NCBI GenBank assembly: GCA_023055355.1
Contig: JALJCS010000002.1
Span: 88,127,001 to 88,191,000 of the forward strand
DNA from: Agelaius tricolor
Lineage: Eukaryota > Chordata > Aves > Passeriformes > Icteridae
Direction of reading: 5' to 3'
DNA length: 64,000 bases
Notes under the pieces: generated by a model
Databases searched by the model: none
Told to the model about the DNA's origin: nothing
Seen by the model: only the letters and a program-made list of their open reading frames with translations
Position numbers and translations under genes: made by a program
Shown: in pieces, positions 10,359 to 22,599 of the stretch
How the letters are laid out: every line of letters begins with the position of its first letter
How positions within the stretch are numbered: the stretch's first letter is position 1

Positions 10359-11461
10359 GTAGGTCTCATTGCTAGCTTTCCATTCTTAGATGTTGTCAGG
10401 AATCAGTATAAAGCAGAAATTAGACAGTCATCAGTGAACTTGTGTTTAAGGTTCATATTTAAAAAGTGTGAGGCACCAATGGGAATGGGAGAGATGGGAT
10501 TTAGTGCTTTGCTTACTGTTAATTCCTTGTGTTGAACCAATGATTTGGAAATAGGCATCATAGCACTGACATTGTGTAGAGAGTTTTGTAAACATTTTAG
10601 ATCTGTCTGGTGATAGAAGGTCATTCTGTAATGCACATGATCCTTAATAAGAGGATTTCACAAAGATAATATAGCCAGAGCTTCAGATAATGATCCATTA
10701 CCTGGAATAGAAACCTAGAGGCAGAAATGCCAAAAGTCCTGGGATTGTGAATTCCTGGCCAAATCCAGCCAGCTCAGATGGAAGCTTTCCTTGATGCTGG
10801 CCAACACCCAGACCTAACTGCACTTCTGCCCTCTTTTCTTCTTCTTTCCTTCTGTTTAGTCTGCTTCCCTGGAACAGGCTGCCTTTCTGCCAGCATCCTG
10901 CTTAGGGCTGCCAAACCTGCCTTTTCCACAGCTCCCTGTGGCTGTGCCAACATTTCCTTGGTACCAGGCCATGCTGCCAAAGTGCCTTTGCCTTACCAGC
11001 CCCACTCTTGTTTCTATCAATACCAACCCTCCTTCAGATCTTGGTTGTTCTTGTTGGCCAATTGTCCTCAGTGAGTCCACGTCTCATTTATGCCATTATT
11101 GGGATGTATTCACTATCTCTAGCCCTTTTTAATCTAGGGAACAGAGGAGAGAGGTACCACTTGTAGGTATAAGATAACAGAAAAAGGTTTTGGATAAGTT
11201 TTCTAATGGAAATGTTTCCAGATATTAATCACTTCATTGCTATGAAGCACATCAAAATATGTGAAAAAAACTTATCTACCTGCTTGGTGTGGTGTTTCTG
11301 TTTAAGTTCAGAGTTTCCTATGCCTGGGTCAGGTAATCAAGTGCTGAACACTTTTGAACTGCTGCATTTTCCAGCCTGGACATTTAAGGGTAAATTGCCT
11401 GCAGGTTCAGCTCCTCTCCACAGTCTAAAGCACTTCAGATCTGCGTTATTTAAACACATGC

Positions 11462-11482
11462 AAAAAAAAAAAAAAAAAAAAA
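11462..11482. repeat. A21 homopolymer
   Basis: Uninterrupted A-run. No LINE or SINE body is recognised upstream, so I do not call it a retroposon tail. Confidence 0.9.
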
Positions 11483-11892
11483 TCCTGCTGAGTCCAGAGT
11501 CCATAGCAACTTGCAGCTACCTAACAAGCTATAGTGTTGTATTGCTTAAAGCTATCATTTTTTAAGTAGAATCCATCACCTAGAGCAGAACTTACAAAGA
11601 ACTGGATCTTTCTGCCAAGTCCTGCCTGCCAGGCATAAAGGCCTCTAGGAAGCAGTGAATTAACTTGCCTTGTGAGTTAATTCATACATATTTGAACTAG
11701 CTAGCTGTGGGAAATGTCACTCAGTAAAACAGACATCAAAGATATGTGGAAAGGAGACTGCTCCAGCCTTTGACAGAGATTTTTTACTCTAAGCTGTCAT
11801 AGTGTACCTGCTGTTGGACACTGGTTTGTGTTGCAGGACTGCATATTTTATTCTGAACAGGGAACTTAGGAATTCAGGTTCTGGTTCTTCTA

Positions 11893-11914
11893 ATAGATAG
11901 ATAGATAGATAGAC

Positions 11915-11950
<36 letters not shown>
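11893..11950. repeat. (GATA)n tetranucleotide microsatellite
   Basis: About 14 units of ATAG/GATA with one interruption (agac). It gives an artefactual YLSI-repeat peptide on the minus strand. Confidence 0.95.
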
Positions 11951-14904
11951 CCTACTCATCCATCCTGTCTTGGTCTGTTTCCCCACTAATAATAGTGACA
12001 ATTAGTAAGAAGCATCACCTGTGACAGCAGAAAACATAATTGTGTGAGGGTGGCAGAGATTCTTTATTCTCTTCTCCTTCCTGTTCTGGCTTGTTCTTGA
12101 AATACAAATTGTGTTTTCAGATCCTTATCCTTTTGATTTGTTTGGTTTTATTTCATTGTCAATGTCATTGCTTTTCCTTCAGGAAGCTCAGTAGCAACAG
12201 GTTTTTGGTGTTCTCAATAAGCTTAATATATTAATTAATATATGAACATGCAACTTACACGGATCTACCTCTTTGTCTCTTGTATTTTACTTACAATAAT
12301 CTGTTTATTTGCATCTATTGTTGTGTTGTTTCATGTTTTCCTGCCTGTCAAATGGGTAACATTTATCATATGTTAATTTTTCTCATATCACATTTGTTCT
12401 TAGTCTCAGCCTTACACTGATTTATGTTATGTCACAGGTAGCTATGAATACAATTCCTTAAGAGTTGGGGGTAACAATATTATTTTAGCTAAATTTTAAT
12501 TGTAGAAAAGACACTTTCTTTTGCTAATGTATGATTTAAAACTAAGAGAGTTAGAAACTGTCCAGGGAGACTTTAGGAGCATAACCCTTCTCCCCCATTT
12601 ATTTCAGGGAAAAACCTAAAAGCTGTTTGTAAATTAGCATTGTCTTCTGCTGGTTATTTTTATTAAAAACCATTTATTAAAAACCTTTTTATTAAACCTT
12701 TTGATTTAAGAACATTTTTATGCTGGTTCTTTTTTATTTAAAATGCTTGATGATTCTGTTAGATTTGCTTTAAACATAATATAACCCAAATGAAAGGGCT
12801 AGATTTATGAATGATTGACTGCTGAAGACATAATTTCTAATAATCTATATCAAGAATCTGATATTCCAAAATTTTCCAGTATCCCTGGAGGGAAGCAGGA
12901 GCAGGGCAAGCATTGGACAATGATCAGCTGGGACAGTTTGTGAAGTTGCTCAATGTGGTGAGAGCTGAGGCTTTAATGAAGGGCAGTATCCCTGTGGAAT
13001 CACTTCACAGGGAGCTGCTCCTCAGCCTGGATTTTGCAGCTTCTTCCCCTGGTACACAGAAGCCCAAGTCCAATTAGAATTGACAATAAGTTCCAAATTT
13101 CATGCAGGAGCAAAGGGTTAAATTTATTTGATTTTTTTTTTAAATTTTTTTTTGGTGTGTTTTGGGGTTACACAGTTTGGTCCCACTGCTAACACTTAGC
13201 TCTGATATTTTGGTTGAAAGTTGTTCTCTAGTTTCTTATGGTGTTAAAATGTATTCATGTTAATGCTTGAAAGAAATACAATATAGTGGTTTGTCTCACT
13301 TGTAGGGTCAAACTGAACCTACATGTGATTATGTCAGAGTGGCCTGTAGCTGAAGTGATAGGTCCCTCCAAGAGTTAAAGAGTCTAGAAAATGTGATTCT
13401 GCACCAACATTTTTTACTGTTCTTTGTGCCCTTTTGTCAATCCAACATGTGAAATAAAAGACAATTTTTCCTGCTCAAAATGTGATAAGAAACACAGATG
13501 TTTCTTTTACCTTGTGACTAAAATGACAAAAAAAAGGCAGAGTGCTTTGAAAAGCTTAATTTGTTTCTTTTTAAACTTTAATTGCTTAATTAGCCTCTTT
13601 ATTCATTGCATTTTGTCTTCAATTTAGGTGTGGATTTCTCATCTCACTTTAATTTCTACTGCTGTTCAATGAGTATTATGCTTTTTGCATGTGTTGGAAA
13701 TTGTCTTTAAAACACATCAGACACTTGTGTATTAGATGATGGGTTTTTGAAAGTAGAATTCTGACTGATCCAGGATTTTTTTCATTCTGTAATTGATTTT
13801 AGATATGTTTTGCCCAGAGTAATTGCCTTGATTCATATTAGGAGGAAAATTTCAGTCTCACAGTTGAATCCTCCCAGACCTTCCCACTGGACTATTTACA
13901 GAAGATGAAGGAAGATAGGATAATTTTCCCACTAGTTGCCTTTTTCTGTCTGTTTTAATTTAGGTGGTCCCATGAGTTAAATTCATTTACATTCTGGTGT
14001 GTTGGCCAGAACAGCAATTCATCACATGGTTTGTAGTGAGAATGGCCAATATTCTGTTGCTGTTTCACTCTCATGGAAACTTAAACTTCTATCAGTATGC
14101 AGGGCAAGGACAGAAATAAAGTTTTGCACCTTGTCAAAGTCCCAAAATATACTTTTGATAGTGTTTTGAAGGAAATCTACATCTGGGAAGCAGCTGTGAA
14201 ATAACAAGCAGGGGTATTGTCCTGCAAATATGTCTGTGACTCTTCTGCTTTAATGTTCATTTGAATGCTCTGGAGGGAAAGACAGTATTCCATGACATCC
14301 CAGAAGATAAAGAATTTTCTCTGTAATATGCAACAAGTCAGCTGGAAATATTGCTCCTGATTGTTTTGAAAATTATATAGATACAGACTAAGAACATCAC
14401 TGAGAGCACCTTTTTGTTTTGTGTTTGGGTTGTCATGTGCACAGCTAGTGGCTTTTAATCCAGCCTTTACTGTTTAGTTTGGAAGTGCTTAACAAAAATT
14501 TCTTTACCAGGAATTCTGAACAAAAGTGTTACCATATGGTGGATTTCTGTATGATGGTTTTGGAGCTTCTGCTCCTCAGAACCTTCCTGTTTCTGTTTGT
14601 AGTGTTAGAAGTTACTCTTTTTGTAGCTCGTCTTCCTTTGCTTTCTTTCACAACTCATCCACCTGCATTATCTTATTACAAATGGATTTGACAGTTGGGA
14701 ATCAGGCCTGGACTTGGCATTTCCAAAGAGCTTCATGTGCTCTAATTCAAGAAGAGAATTTGGGTGATCTGAGAAAACATATCACAGCCTATCTTCCTGT
14801 CATTTATGAGTTCAATGATCACTTAAAGGGTGCTTACTTTGTTCTACCACTTAGAAACACATTTATGAAGAGCTTGAAGCCTATGGCAAATCTATCAGCA
14901 TTTT

Positions 14905-15027
14905 ATACATATATACACATACATGCATACATACATATATATAGACACATTTGGAACATATATATTTATATATTTATATTTATGTATCTTTTATATATAT
15001 ATATATATTTATATGTATATATACACA
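14905..15027. repeat. AT-rich (TA)n/(CATA)n low-complexity block
   Basis: Mixed TA, CATA and TTTATA units ending about 70 bp upstream of the exon at 15100, i.e. near where a branch point would lie. Confidence 0.9.
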
Positions 15028-15099
15028 CCCACACATGTGTGCAAATGCCAGAAGTGGTTGAATTCCAAAGGAGTAATAAGGTGATTGTTCTCTTTGCAG

Positions 15100-15249
15100 T
15101 TGTTTGTCCTCCAGGCAGTTATTTCCAGAACAATGAATGCATTCCCTGCCCTCTTGGCTACTATCAGTATCAGACAGGACATTCCTTCTGTATCAAGTGT
15201 CCTGTGGGCAAAACTACCAACTCCTATGGGGCAATCACTGCTGATCACT
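15100..15249 (+). CDS. TG: TG exon ~21: type-2 repeats
   Basis: 50 codons, phase 1 to 1, acceptor tttgcag at 15099, donor gtaagt at 15250. Reads VCPPGSYFQNNECIPCPLG, then YYQYQTGHSFCIKCPVG and TTNSYGAITADHC. These are the short Cys-Pro-Gly units of TG type-2 repeats, related to GCC2/GCC3 modules. The exon closely matches human VKCPEGSYSQDEECIPCPVG and the units after it. The upstream 5' in-frame extension is intron. Confidence 0.96.
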
Positions 15250-16773
15250 GTAAGTTGAACTCATTTTTTCCATATCCTTTATTTTCTGGCTTCAAATATC
15301 TAATGATTTTTTTTATTCATCTCTAAGCTTTTTTAAAAAAAATTAATCCTCCCTCTGGGGGTTTTTGGATGGATATGATCCCTTCTGCATACATTCAAAA
15401 GCATTTTACAAAGTACAAACTGTCTGGTTTTTAGACCAAAAATGCATGAGAAACAAGTGGTCAGTCTCGTCCAGGATGTTGTGGTTCCTCTAGACATGTT
15501 CATGGTCCTCAGGAATGATATCTGGGTGTTCAGTATCAGTAAGAAACTTCTTATGAAGTTCATTTATTGTCATTTCCATGAACACTAAAATAGTCCTGTT
15601 TTGTGTAGCTCTTTCTCCTTCAAATACAAGCACTTCTCACAAAGCAACTATTGAAGTGTTCACTAAAGCTGGTGAATTCAGTTTAAATGATTTGCTTTTT
15701 TCATGCAGTTCTATACAGAAAACCAGTTATTAGGTACAAATTCAGTTTTGTCTACAGAATTATATAACACAAGATATAAATAAGAGCAACAAGAATGGTC
15801 TTCTTGGGAAGTGTCATTAAGTATAATCTACTTTGTTCTCTTTCAACCTATTTGTTCTCTTAGGTGGGATAAACCTCCCATTTTTATTGTAATGTACCCC
15901 AACAACAATTTGCTTTTGCCTATGGTTGTCATTCTTCTTTTCCATGTGTGTTCCCTGGGTAGGTATTGGATTTGTGTCCTTAAAAGTTTTCTCCTTAGGG
16001 TTTAGAAATGTACATTTGCAATTTTTTTACTAATCCTGTTCCCTGCCTGGTTTCCACTTTACTTTGTGCTGCTCCTCAATGCCAGCCCTCTCCAAAAGGG
16101 CAGGTTTCACATTACCCTCCACCTTTCTTTCAGTCCTTGCTGTCACCTTGAAGAGTCTGAAGAGTTTTTCTGAATTTCTTGGTGTGATAGCTCTTCTTGT
16201 TGCTCACAGATCCATTGCAGGAGTCACTGAACAAACCTGGATGAAAGTACAGCTCCTTCTCCTGACTTTGCTTTGCAGTACTGGAAATACAGCAACAGAG
16301 ATTTGATGCATGACAGAGAATTCAAAAAAAGTTTGAAACACAAATTGAAATAGCAACAAAGCAGTGAGACTACCATGCTTCAGAGTGTGCAAATACTGTG
16401 CAAATCTTTGCTTAATTTTCAGTGAAGTCTCTGCTGTGCTAAGGAGACTCTTGTCCTTCAGCTCTGAAACACTGTCCTACTGCATTGGCAGGACCAGTGG
16501 CTGCACAGGAGGCTCCCTCTGAACATCAGAAAATGGTTTTTGCTGTGAGGACAACCAAGATGTCACTCCCAGGTTGCCCAGGGAGGCTGTGGAGTCCTTG
16601 GAGATGGGTGAAAGCCATCTGGACAGGGTCCTGCACAGCCTCCAGGTGGCCTTGCCTGAGCAGGGGGCTCTGACCTTACAACCTCCAGAGGTCCTGTCCA
16701 GCCTCTGAGCTCTGTGAAACCCAGTGTCAGCATTATCAAAGAGCATTTTTGCCTTCCCTTCTCCTTTCACCAG
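15250..16773 (+). other. Intron (1.5 kb)
   Basis: gtaagt...caccag. The only element recognised is a CR1 3' fragment (about 16500-16722), ending some 50 bp before the acceptor. Confidence 0.87.
16500..16722 (+). mobile_element. CR1 LINE 3'-end fragment
   Basis: Contains 'aggaggctccctctgaacat', 'gttgcccagggaggctgtgg' and 'ggacagggtcctgcacagcc', the known order of a CR1 3' region in sense orientation. It ends near 'cctgtccagcctctgagctc'. Confidence 0.85.
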
Positions 16774-16944
16774 GTGTCACCCCCTGCCAGAGCAGAGAGC
16801 AGGGCCTGCAGTGTGATGAAGATGGCCAGTACAGACCTTCCCAGCAGGACCCTGCCACCAAGAAATCCCTCTGTGTGGACAGCTCTGGGGCAGCCCTGGG
16901 CTGGACTGAAACAGAGGATCTCCTGACAGATGAGCAGTGCTTGG
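16774..16944 (+). CDS. TG: TG exon ~22: degenerate type-1 repeat (1-11)
   Basis: 57 codons, phase 1 to 1, acceptor caccag at 16773, donor gtaagt at 16945. Encodes VTPCQSREQGLQCDEDGQY, then SLCVDSSGAALGW and DEQCL. It keeps the QC...GQY part of a type-1 repeat, but CWCV is reduced to LCVD, as in human (FCVD). The missing Cys and Trp are therefore ancestral, not damage. Confidence 0.96.
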
Positions 16945-18050
16945 GTAAGTGGCAGAAGGAAATTTTGGATATGCTTTGACCCCTCAGAGGTGAAGCTTCC
17001 TTATGAAGAGCACTCCAAAGCTTATAGGGATTCACTGTCCCATAGTTATTCACTTTCCCATACTTGTGGCCCCTTCCTTAAGCCACATTCCTCCTTAGTT
17101 TTGCATTTCTTGACTATACTGGGGAAGTTATTTCTGGTAAGGGAAGAGAGAGAAGCAGGTTTCCTGCACGCACAGATGGCTGCTGCCTTTTGATGTGTGT
17201 TGCCCTTGTGCTCTCTGCTTGAAAACCCAAAAGAATAATGAGAGGGCTAATGAGAAAGAAGCAAAATTATTAATTTCTTTGTAAAATTATCCCTCATCTG
17301 TGTATTCATGGGAAATAGAATATTTTCAGCAATGACCTCACAGCCACAAAATAACATCACCCTCTGGGCCCCTGCTGTAAGGTATCTGACTTGGGGAACA
17401 CATCCTAGCAGGCTGGAGGAGGTTACTTCTGCTTGAATACAGCTACAAAGTGCTGGTTTTCAAGGATGAAAAACTTGAAAAAACAAAGAAAGTCATCTAT
17501 CTAACAGTCCCCAGACTGCCTGCAGTAAGGTCTAATTGCACCTCAGCCTCAAAGCTCTTGCTTTTCCCCAGAAGTTTTTATATGCTCATCATATGATTGC
17601 TATTGAATTTAATGGAATATTCTGTTTAGAAACTTTTGTCATAGTGTGCTTTGAATTAGACAATGTCTTATGACAAGTGTGATCAGTGGAAGGAGTGTGA
17701 AAAGTAAAGTCCTCAGTTGTGAAGAGGTTGCAAAACTATCTTCAGTTAAAATAACTTTTTTTCCTCTGAGCATACTCAGAGACTGATCACAGCTATGAAC
17801 ATGAGGTGAAAGCCTCTGTTGCTCTCAGTCATGGGGCTGTTGGGATGTTTCTCTGCAGAGAGGACTCAGGATCTTAATTCTCCTGCTACCATGAGCCTTT
17901 CTGCTTGGGCATTTCTGACTTTGTGCAGGATGGAGCAGTTGTAGATATTTGTGCTTGGTTTTGTGGGTCATGCTAGAAGATGTCACTACAAATATTTATG
18001 ACTGTTGAAAATTCATTTATGACTGTTTATAAACACAGCAATCATGTGTC

Positions 18051-18130
18051 ATGGAATCACAGAATGGCTTGAGATCCCTTGGAAGGGATCTTAAAGATCC
18101 TCTACTTCCAAGCCCCTGCTATGGGCAGGG
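18051..18130 (-). mobile_element. CR1 LINE 3' tail, antisense
   Basis: 'atggaatcacagaatggctt' to 'cccctgctatgggcaggg' is the reverse complement of a CR1 3' end. It lies 30 bp upstream of the solo LTR. Confidence 0.85.
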
Positions 18131-18159
18131 TGAGCTGTGCTCACTCAAATGTGCTCGTG

Positions 18160-18554
18160 TGTGACAGTGTTCACAGGGGTCCCAGGACAAGGGAAGAGAT
18201 GAGAATCTTGACTCCATGTTTCAGAAGGCTGATTTATTATTTTATGATATATATTATATTAAAAGAAAATTATATATTAAAACTACACTAAAAGAATAGA
18301 AGAAAGAATTTCATCAGAAGGCTAGCAAGGAGTAGAAAGGAATGATAATAAAAGCTTGTGACTGACCAGAGAGTCTGAGATGGCTGGACTGTGATTGGCC
18401 ATTAATTAAAAACAACCACATGAGAGCAATCAAAGATGCACCTGTTGCATTGCACAGCAGCAAATAATTATTGTTTGCATTTCCTTTCTGAGGCCTCAGG
18501 TTCTCAGGAGAAAAATCCTAGCAAAAGCATTTTTCATAAAATATGCCTGTGACA
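18160..18554. mobile_element. Solo LTR of an endogenous retrovirus (395 bp)
   Basis: Begins TGTGACAGTG and ends CTGTGACA, i.e. the TG...CA ends of an LTR. It is flanked by ctcgtg (18154-18159) and ctggtg (18555-18560), a 6-bp target duplication with one mismatch. No retroviral internal sequence lies on either side. The interior resembles a dispersed songbird LTR that I recall; family and orientation are not assigned. Confidence 0.75.
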
Positions 18555-19059
18555 CTGGTGCATTAACCTGTGGGCAGAGTGTGACCAGCTCCCTGGTAAT
18601 ACAGGTGGCAGCAGCCTCAGAAGGGTGGTGGTGGCACTGTGTGCCCTCTCATGTGCCTGTAACCCTCTGCAGGGCACAGACAGGGCCAAACCCTCTGGAG
18701 CCTGGAGTCTCACCCCATTTAGTGACCTTTGGGCTTTGGATCTCTAGACCCCATGAGCTTTTCCCAGTGTGTGAGCAGTGCTGCTTGTCAGACTCCTCAC
18801 ACATGGGCAGGTCCAGTGCAGAGGGAGCAGGTAAAAGGGTTTGGTCAGTAAAGTGACAGTCAGATCAGGTGAAAAGTGGAATGGAGAAGTAATAAAGCAG
18901 CATGTAGGACATACTAGCTTGGATATAGCCTTGGGGCTGAAGTCAGTGGATGTGTTGGGAAGTTTTCTCTTTTCACAAACAGAACAGGACTGCTGGAATA
19001 CACTCCTTGAGCTTTTATTACAGCATCAGCCTCATTAAATGGTTGAGACAATAGGAAGA

Positions 19060-19500
19060 TGACAAAAACTCATTTACTTCTAGCAACAGCCAAAGATTTC
19101 TTTGTTACAGAGAATTTAAAAAAACTTTCTAGCCAATAGCATATTGCTAAAGCTTACAGACAGTTGTTCTAGGCAATCACTAAAAGCACATGTACACCTG
19201 CTTCACACAATGCTTTCTTGTCTTCTTTCTGTTAACAATACACAATATTTCATTATTAAGCTTAAAACCTTCTACTGTCTTGCTAAGCATATTTTTCTGC
19301 AGTCTTAAGGTCTATCTTAGCCAAGCCTAAAACTCAAGCTATTGTTTCATGTCTTGCTTGCTGTACTATTGTAACTTTTTCTACTTTCAAACTTTGCAGC
19401 TGCAGCTAGTTCTAATTTCTCTGTTCTGTCTGTTTCTAAGGCTGCTTTTCCCAGCTTTCTGAAAATCTTCTTACCTTTACTATTTCCCACAGTTGAGATC
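19060..19500. mobile_element. LTR-like dispersed repeat, copy 1
   Basis: Shares a series of short blocks, in the same order, with the repeat at 47998-48660 (e.g. 'caatagca', 'caatgct', 'cattattaagctta'). Probably an endogenous retrovirus LTR fragment. Boundaries are approximate. Confidence 0.55.
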
Positions 19501-19927
19501 AGGCTGTTGTGTTTCTGGATTTCCTGTCTGACCAAGTGCTGCTGGAGCTGGCTCTTTTTTCTGTGACTGATTTGGAGAAAGGTGGTTCCCCCTTTGACTC
19601 AATAGTTGGTAAAATGCCATGAACAAGTAATGAGAGATGGCAGGTCTGCTGCTGCAAGAGAAGCCTCATTGGAAAGTAAAATCCCAGACCACTCCTGGCT
19701 AACTGGTTGTTAAAACATCTTGTGACACTTTTTATTTCAAAGCAGAAATTCTACCCTCACACCATCTGTCTCCTGAATTATCTGTGAGGTTATGGTACAT
19801 CATTTAATGAGCAAACCTCTTTACCCACAGAATTCTTCAAGCTCAATTTCTACCTAGAATATTGTCTGTTTACAGCATGGGAACTGATAATACTACTTGG
19901 TTGTGGTTTTTTTGTTTTTTTTTTTAG

Positions 19928-20050
19928 TGCTCAGAAAATTTGAAAGAGTTCCTGCCTCCAACCTCATTTATGGATCAGAAGAAGCTCAAATTCTTCAGTC
20001 TCAGTCCTTTGGGGGAGACCTGCAAAGCACATATTTTCAGTGCATTTCAG
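19928..20050 (+). CDS. TG: TG exon ~23: start of type-3 a1 region
   Basis: 41 codons, phase 1 to 1, acceptor ttttag at 19927, donor gtgaga at 20051. Encodes VLRKFERVPASNLIYGSEE, then FQCIS, matching human MMQKFEKVPESKVIF...VMQCLTDC. The Cys starts the first type-3 module, which continues in the next exon. Confidence 0.93.
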
Positions 20051-21710
20051 GTGAGAAAACTGAGAAAAGCTGTAGAGGCAACACTAACAATTGTGAAAAA
20101 TAATAATATTTTCATGTGAGTTTATAGTTAAGCTCCTGGATGAAATATATTTTCTGCAGTTTGTCACCAATTCATTGGAAGATATTTACAACTTTTGGTG
20201 ACCTTGGTTCAGGGAAAAGATTGATGTTTCTTTTAGAAAGAAGTCTTCTGACTTTACATCCTACTTCAGACAAGTCATCTGACTTTAAAGCCAGTTAATG
20301 TAGTTTGCAATACGAATGAGAACTGAGATTTAAACCAGGAAACATTCATCAGGCTGTGCAGATGTGCAGACAAAAGAAGAATTAGGTGTTCAGAACATAT
20401 GAAAAGACAGCTTTTGCCTCTTCACAAATTACCTGATTGGCACAAAATAGGAATAATTGTCCTTGCTTACATCGGAAGGGCATTAGAAGGAGTTCAGAGA
20501 TATTCCTCTGCCAAGTCTTGCAGTTTATGTACTATATTGCATTGGTTTAAGTTGGTTCAGAATCATCTAGAACCCAGAGGAATCACCACACTGCTTTCAG
20601 GATGCTTTGAGTCACTCTCAGGAGACACCTTGTGTCTCCTGAAGCTCAGGCTGTCAGAGGCAGAGGAAAAACTCTCTGCAGTAACAGAGATATCCAAAAT
20701 TCTGACCAATCAGTGGCTTTGTGTCACATGCCACAGTTTAGTTGGAGCAATCACCCCTCATGCTGAGAACTGAATATGTGAAGCCTTTTATTACTAGAAT
20801 GATTTTCCTGCACGAGCTCATCCTGGCTCTATACTGTAAGATTTCTTGCACCTTCCCCTGAAAATTGGGATTTTCAAAAGCAAGACACTGAACTGAGCCT
20901 GAGAACAAACCTGGGGAGGAAATCATGCCCCTCTGCCAGCCAATCTGGTTCCATCTCTCTCAGCTGTGTTTTCTTTATAAGTTATGTAAATAAATGGTAG
21001 CACAACTACAAAATATTACTGCTGAAGTTCTCATTGAGGGGTGGGGGTTAATCTTTCCCTCCCTAAGTCCTTGCAAGGTCAGATAGCTCAGCTTGCACTT
21101 CAGCTGATGTTTTGATCTAAGTAGGTTGATTTTGTACTAAAGATTTGGAAAATGTTTCACCTGGGCTAGAAGCAGAGCTGTGGGAGTAAGTTAATGGTGA
21201 ATGTGTAAGGGCAGAAGGATCTTCCCTAAATCTGGAGGGGATGGCTCTTTGTCCCTTACAGTGGCCAGGGGGGTGCTGCAGGGGCAACCAGCATGATTGA
21301 AGAATTTGAAATTTGATTTTTCCTTCCTTCCTATCACTCTGATATTTGTCACAACTTCCTTGCCATGGGGTTTCTGTATCAGGCAGATGTGATGTGCTGG
21401 CAAAGTGGTTCATGAGACTCCTGCCTCAGGCAAAATTATCCAGCAGACTTTAAATATTTGGGTGTGTGGTCAGACCTGTCTCAGCTGTTTATATCATCAA
21501 GTGATGAACAACTTTCTGCATTAATTTAATTCAATTTAAAATCCTTAAATCTCTACTAAAATAGTTGAGTACTAAAGTTGATTTGCTAATTAAATTTGTG
21601 TCTGATAGGCATAAGGAAATCTACATAAGTGGCAGTAAGCAGTGGAATTTGTAGCAACCATTTTGCATGTGAAGTGCTAGAAAACCTAAAATTTCCTTCC
21701 TGTTTTTCAG
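20051..21710 (+). other. Intron (1.7 kb)
   Basis: gtgaga...tttcag. No repeat or gene recognised. An open frame at 20399-20773 has no recognisable homology. Confidence 0.82.
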
Positions 21711-21826
21711 GCTGTGAGAGGGAAGATGCCTGTGGCTTTGCAACTGTAACTCTTGCTGGTACTGAAGTGCTCTGTGAGTTATACAGTGCTGCTGAAGCCA
21801 ACTTCAACTGCACCACCTCTGGATTG
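21711..21826 (+). CDS. TG: TG exon ~24: type-3 a1
   Basis: 116 bp, phase 1 to 0, acceptor tttttcag at 21710, donor gtaaga at 21827. Encodes GCEREDACGFATV and EVLCELY and ends NFNCTTSGL, aligned with human DCTEDEACSFFTV...EISCDFY. NCT is an N-glycosylation sequon. Confidence 0.95.
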
Positions 21827-22490
21827 GTAAGAATGATCATATTTAAAAATATATGTTTGCCACAGTGCTGAGTGTTCAATGTAAGTAGACAAGATCACAG
21901 AAGAAAGGCAGGCTCTCACCTGACCCCTTGGACATTGCTCTTCCCCATGGCAGTGATAAATCCCTGCAAGTTGGTGAAGAAACTACACCCTGATGTTTCC
22001 AAAAATGACATCTGAATACCTCAGTGTTTGAAACATCACACAGCACTGTTGTCCCTAAATCATGCTGAGCACCTGCAGATAGGATATCAGGTTGGTTTAA
22101 AAAGAGGGTTAATCTGGATAGTCTAAACTAGAAGTAGCCAAGTCAGTAGTTAGGCCACCTGAAACAATCCTACTTTCTGAGTCCCTTCTTCTAGCCCAGG
22201 GTTTGGACTGTGTGCTTTTTATCACTGTGCTATTTTCCTATTCACTATTTTAAACAGTAATGTGGCATTGAGGAGCTGAGATCTCAGTTGGAGATGTAAA
22301 ATGTAAAAACATAAAGACAATGTAAAAATTGTCTGTATGAGAAAGACTGAAAAATGTCCACATGGAGTTGTGCTGTGATAACCTTTGTGTTGCTCATTGC
22401 TCCCCATTAGTTTATTAATAAAGAAAATGTATTTTAGGAGAGGAAATCCATTAGGTTGTATTTATTTTGCTTGCCTGTTTTCTGTCTCAG
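21827..22490 (+). other. Intron (664 bp)
   Basis: gtaaga...ctcag. No recognised element. Confidence 0.88.
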
Positions 22491-22599
22491 GTGCAAGGTG
22501 TCCTGGGGAACCCTGCTGCCACTAGCATCAGTGGCCTCAGCTGCTTGCTGCACGTCAGGAACCCAGAGGGAGATGCCCTGATGGCCTTTTTGAAGAGAG
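22491..22599 (+). CDS. TG: TG exon ~25: type-3 a1, end
   Basis: 109 bp, phase 0 to 1, acceptor gtctcag at 22490. Encodes VQGVLGNPAATSISGLSC, then LLHVRNPEGDALMAFLKR, matching human RDALGNSKATSFGSLRCQV...VYLKK. The donor is gtacca, weaker than the others, but it is fixed by phase and by the human boundary. Confidence 0.92.

Larger units (their letters stand above)
10359..15099 (+). other. Intron (4.7 kb)
   Basis: gtaggt...ttgcag. Holds a 21-base A-run (11462-11482), a GATA microsatellite (11893-11950), and an AT-rich (TA)/(CATA) block just before the acceptor (14905-15027). A 266-codon open frame at 14526-15326 is only intron read through into the next exon. No CR1 recognised. Confidence 0.87.
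16945..19927 (+). other. Intron (3.0 kb)
   Basis: gtaagt...tttag. Carries a CR1 antisense remnant (18051-18130), a solo LTR (18160-18554) and an LTR-like repeat (about 19060-19500). The acceptor follows a T-rich tract at 19906-19925. Confidence 0.87.

Noticed and set aside
11789..12001. Minus-strand peptide with repeated YLSI
   Set aside because: Direct translation of the GATA microsatellite.
14526..15326. 266-codon plus-strand open frame, the longest in the window
   Set aside because: Its first two thirds are low-complexity TA/CATA intron giving repetitive Ile/Tyr/His. Only 15100-15249 is coding, bounded by good splice sites in the TG phase chain.
20399..20773. 124-codon open frame in the intron after exon 23
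   Set aside because: No homology recognised, not in the TG phase chain, no flanking splice sites of note.
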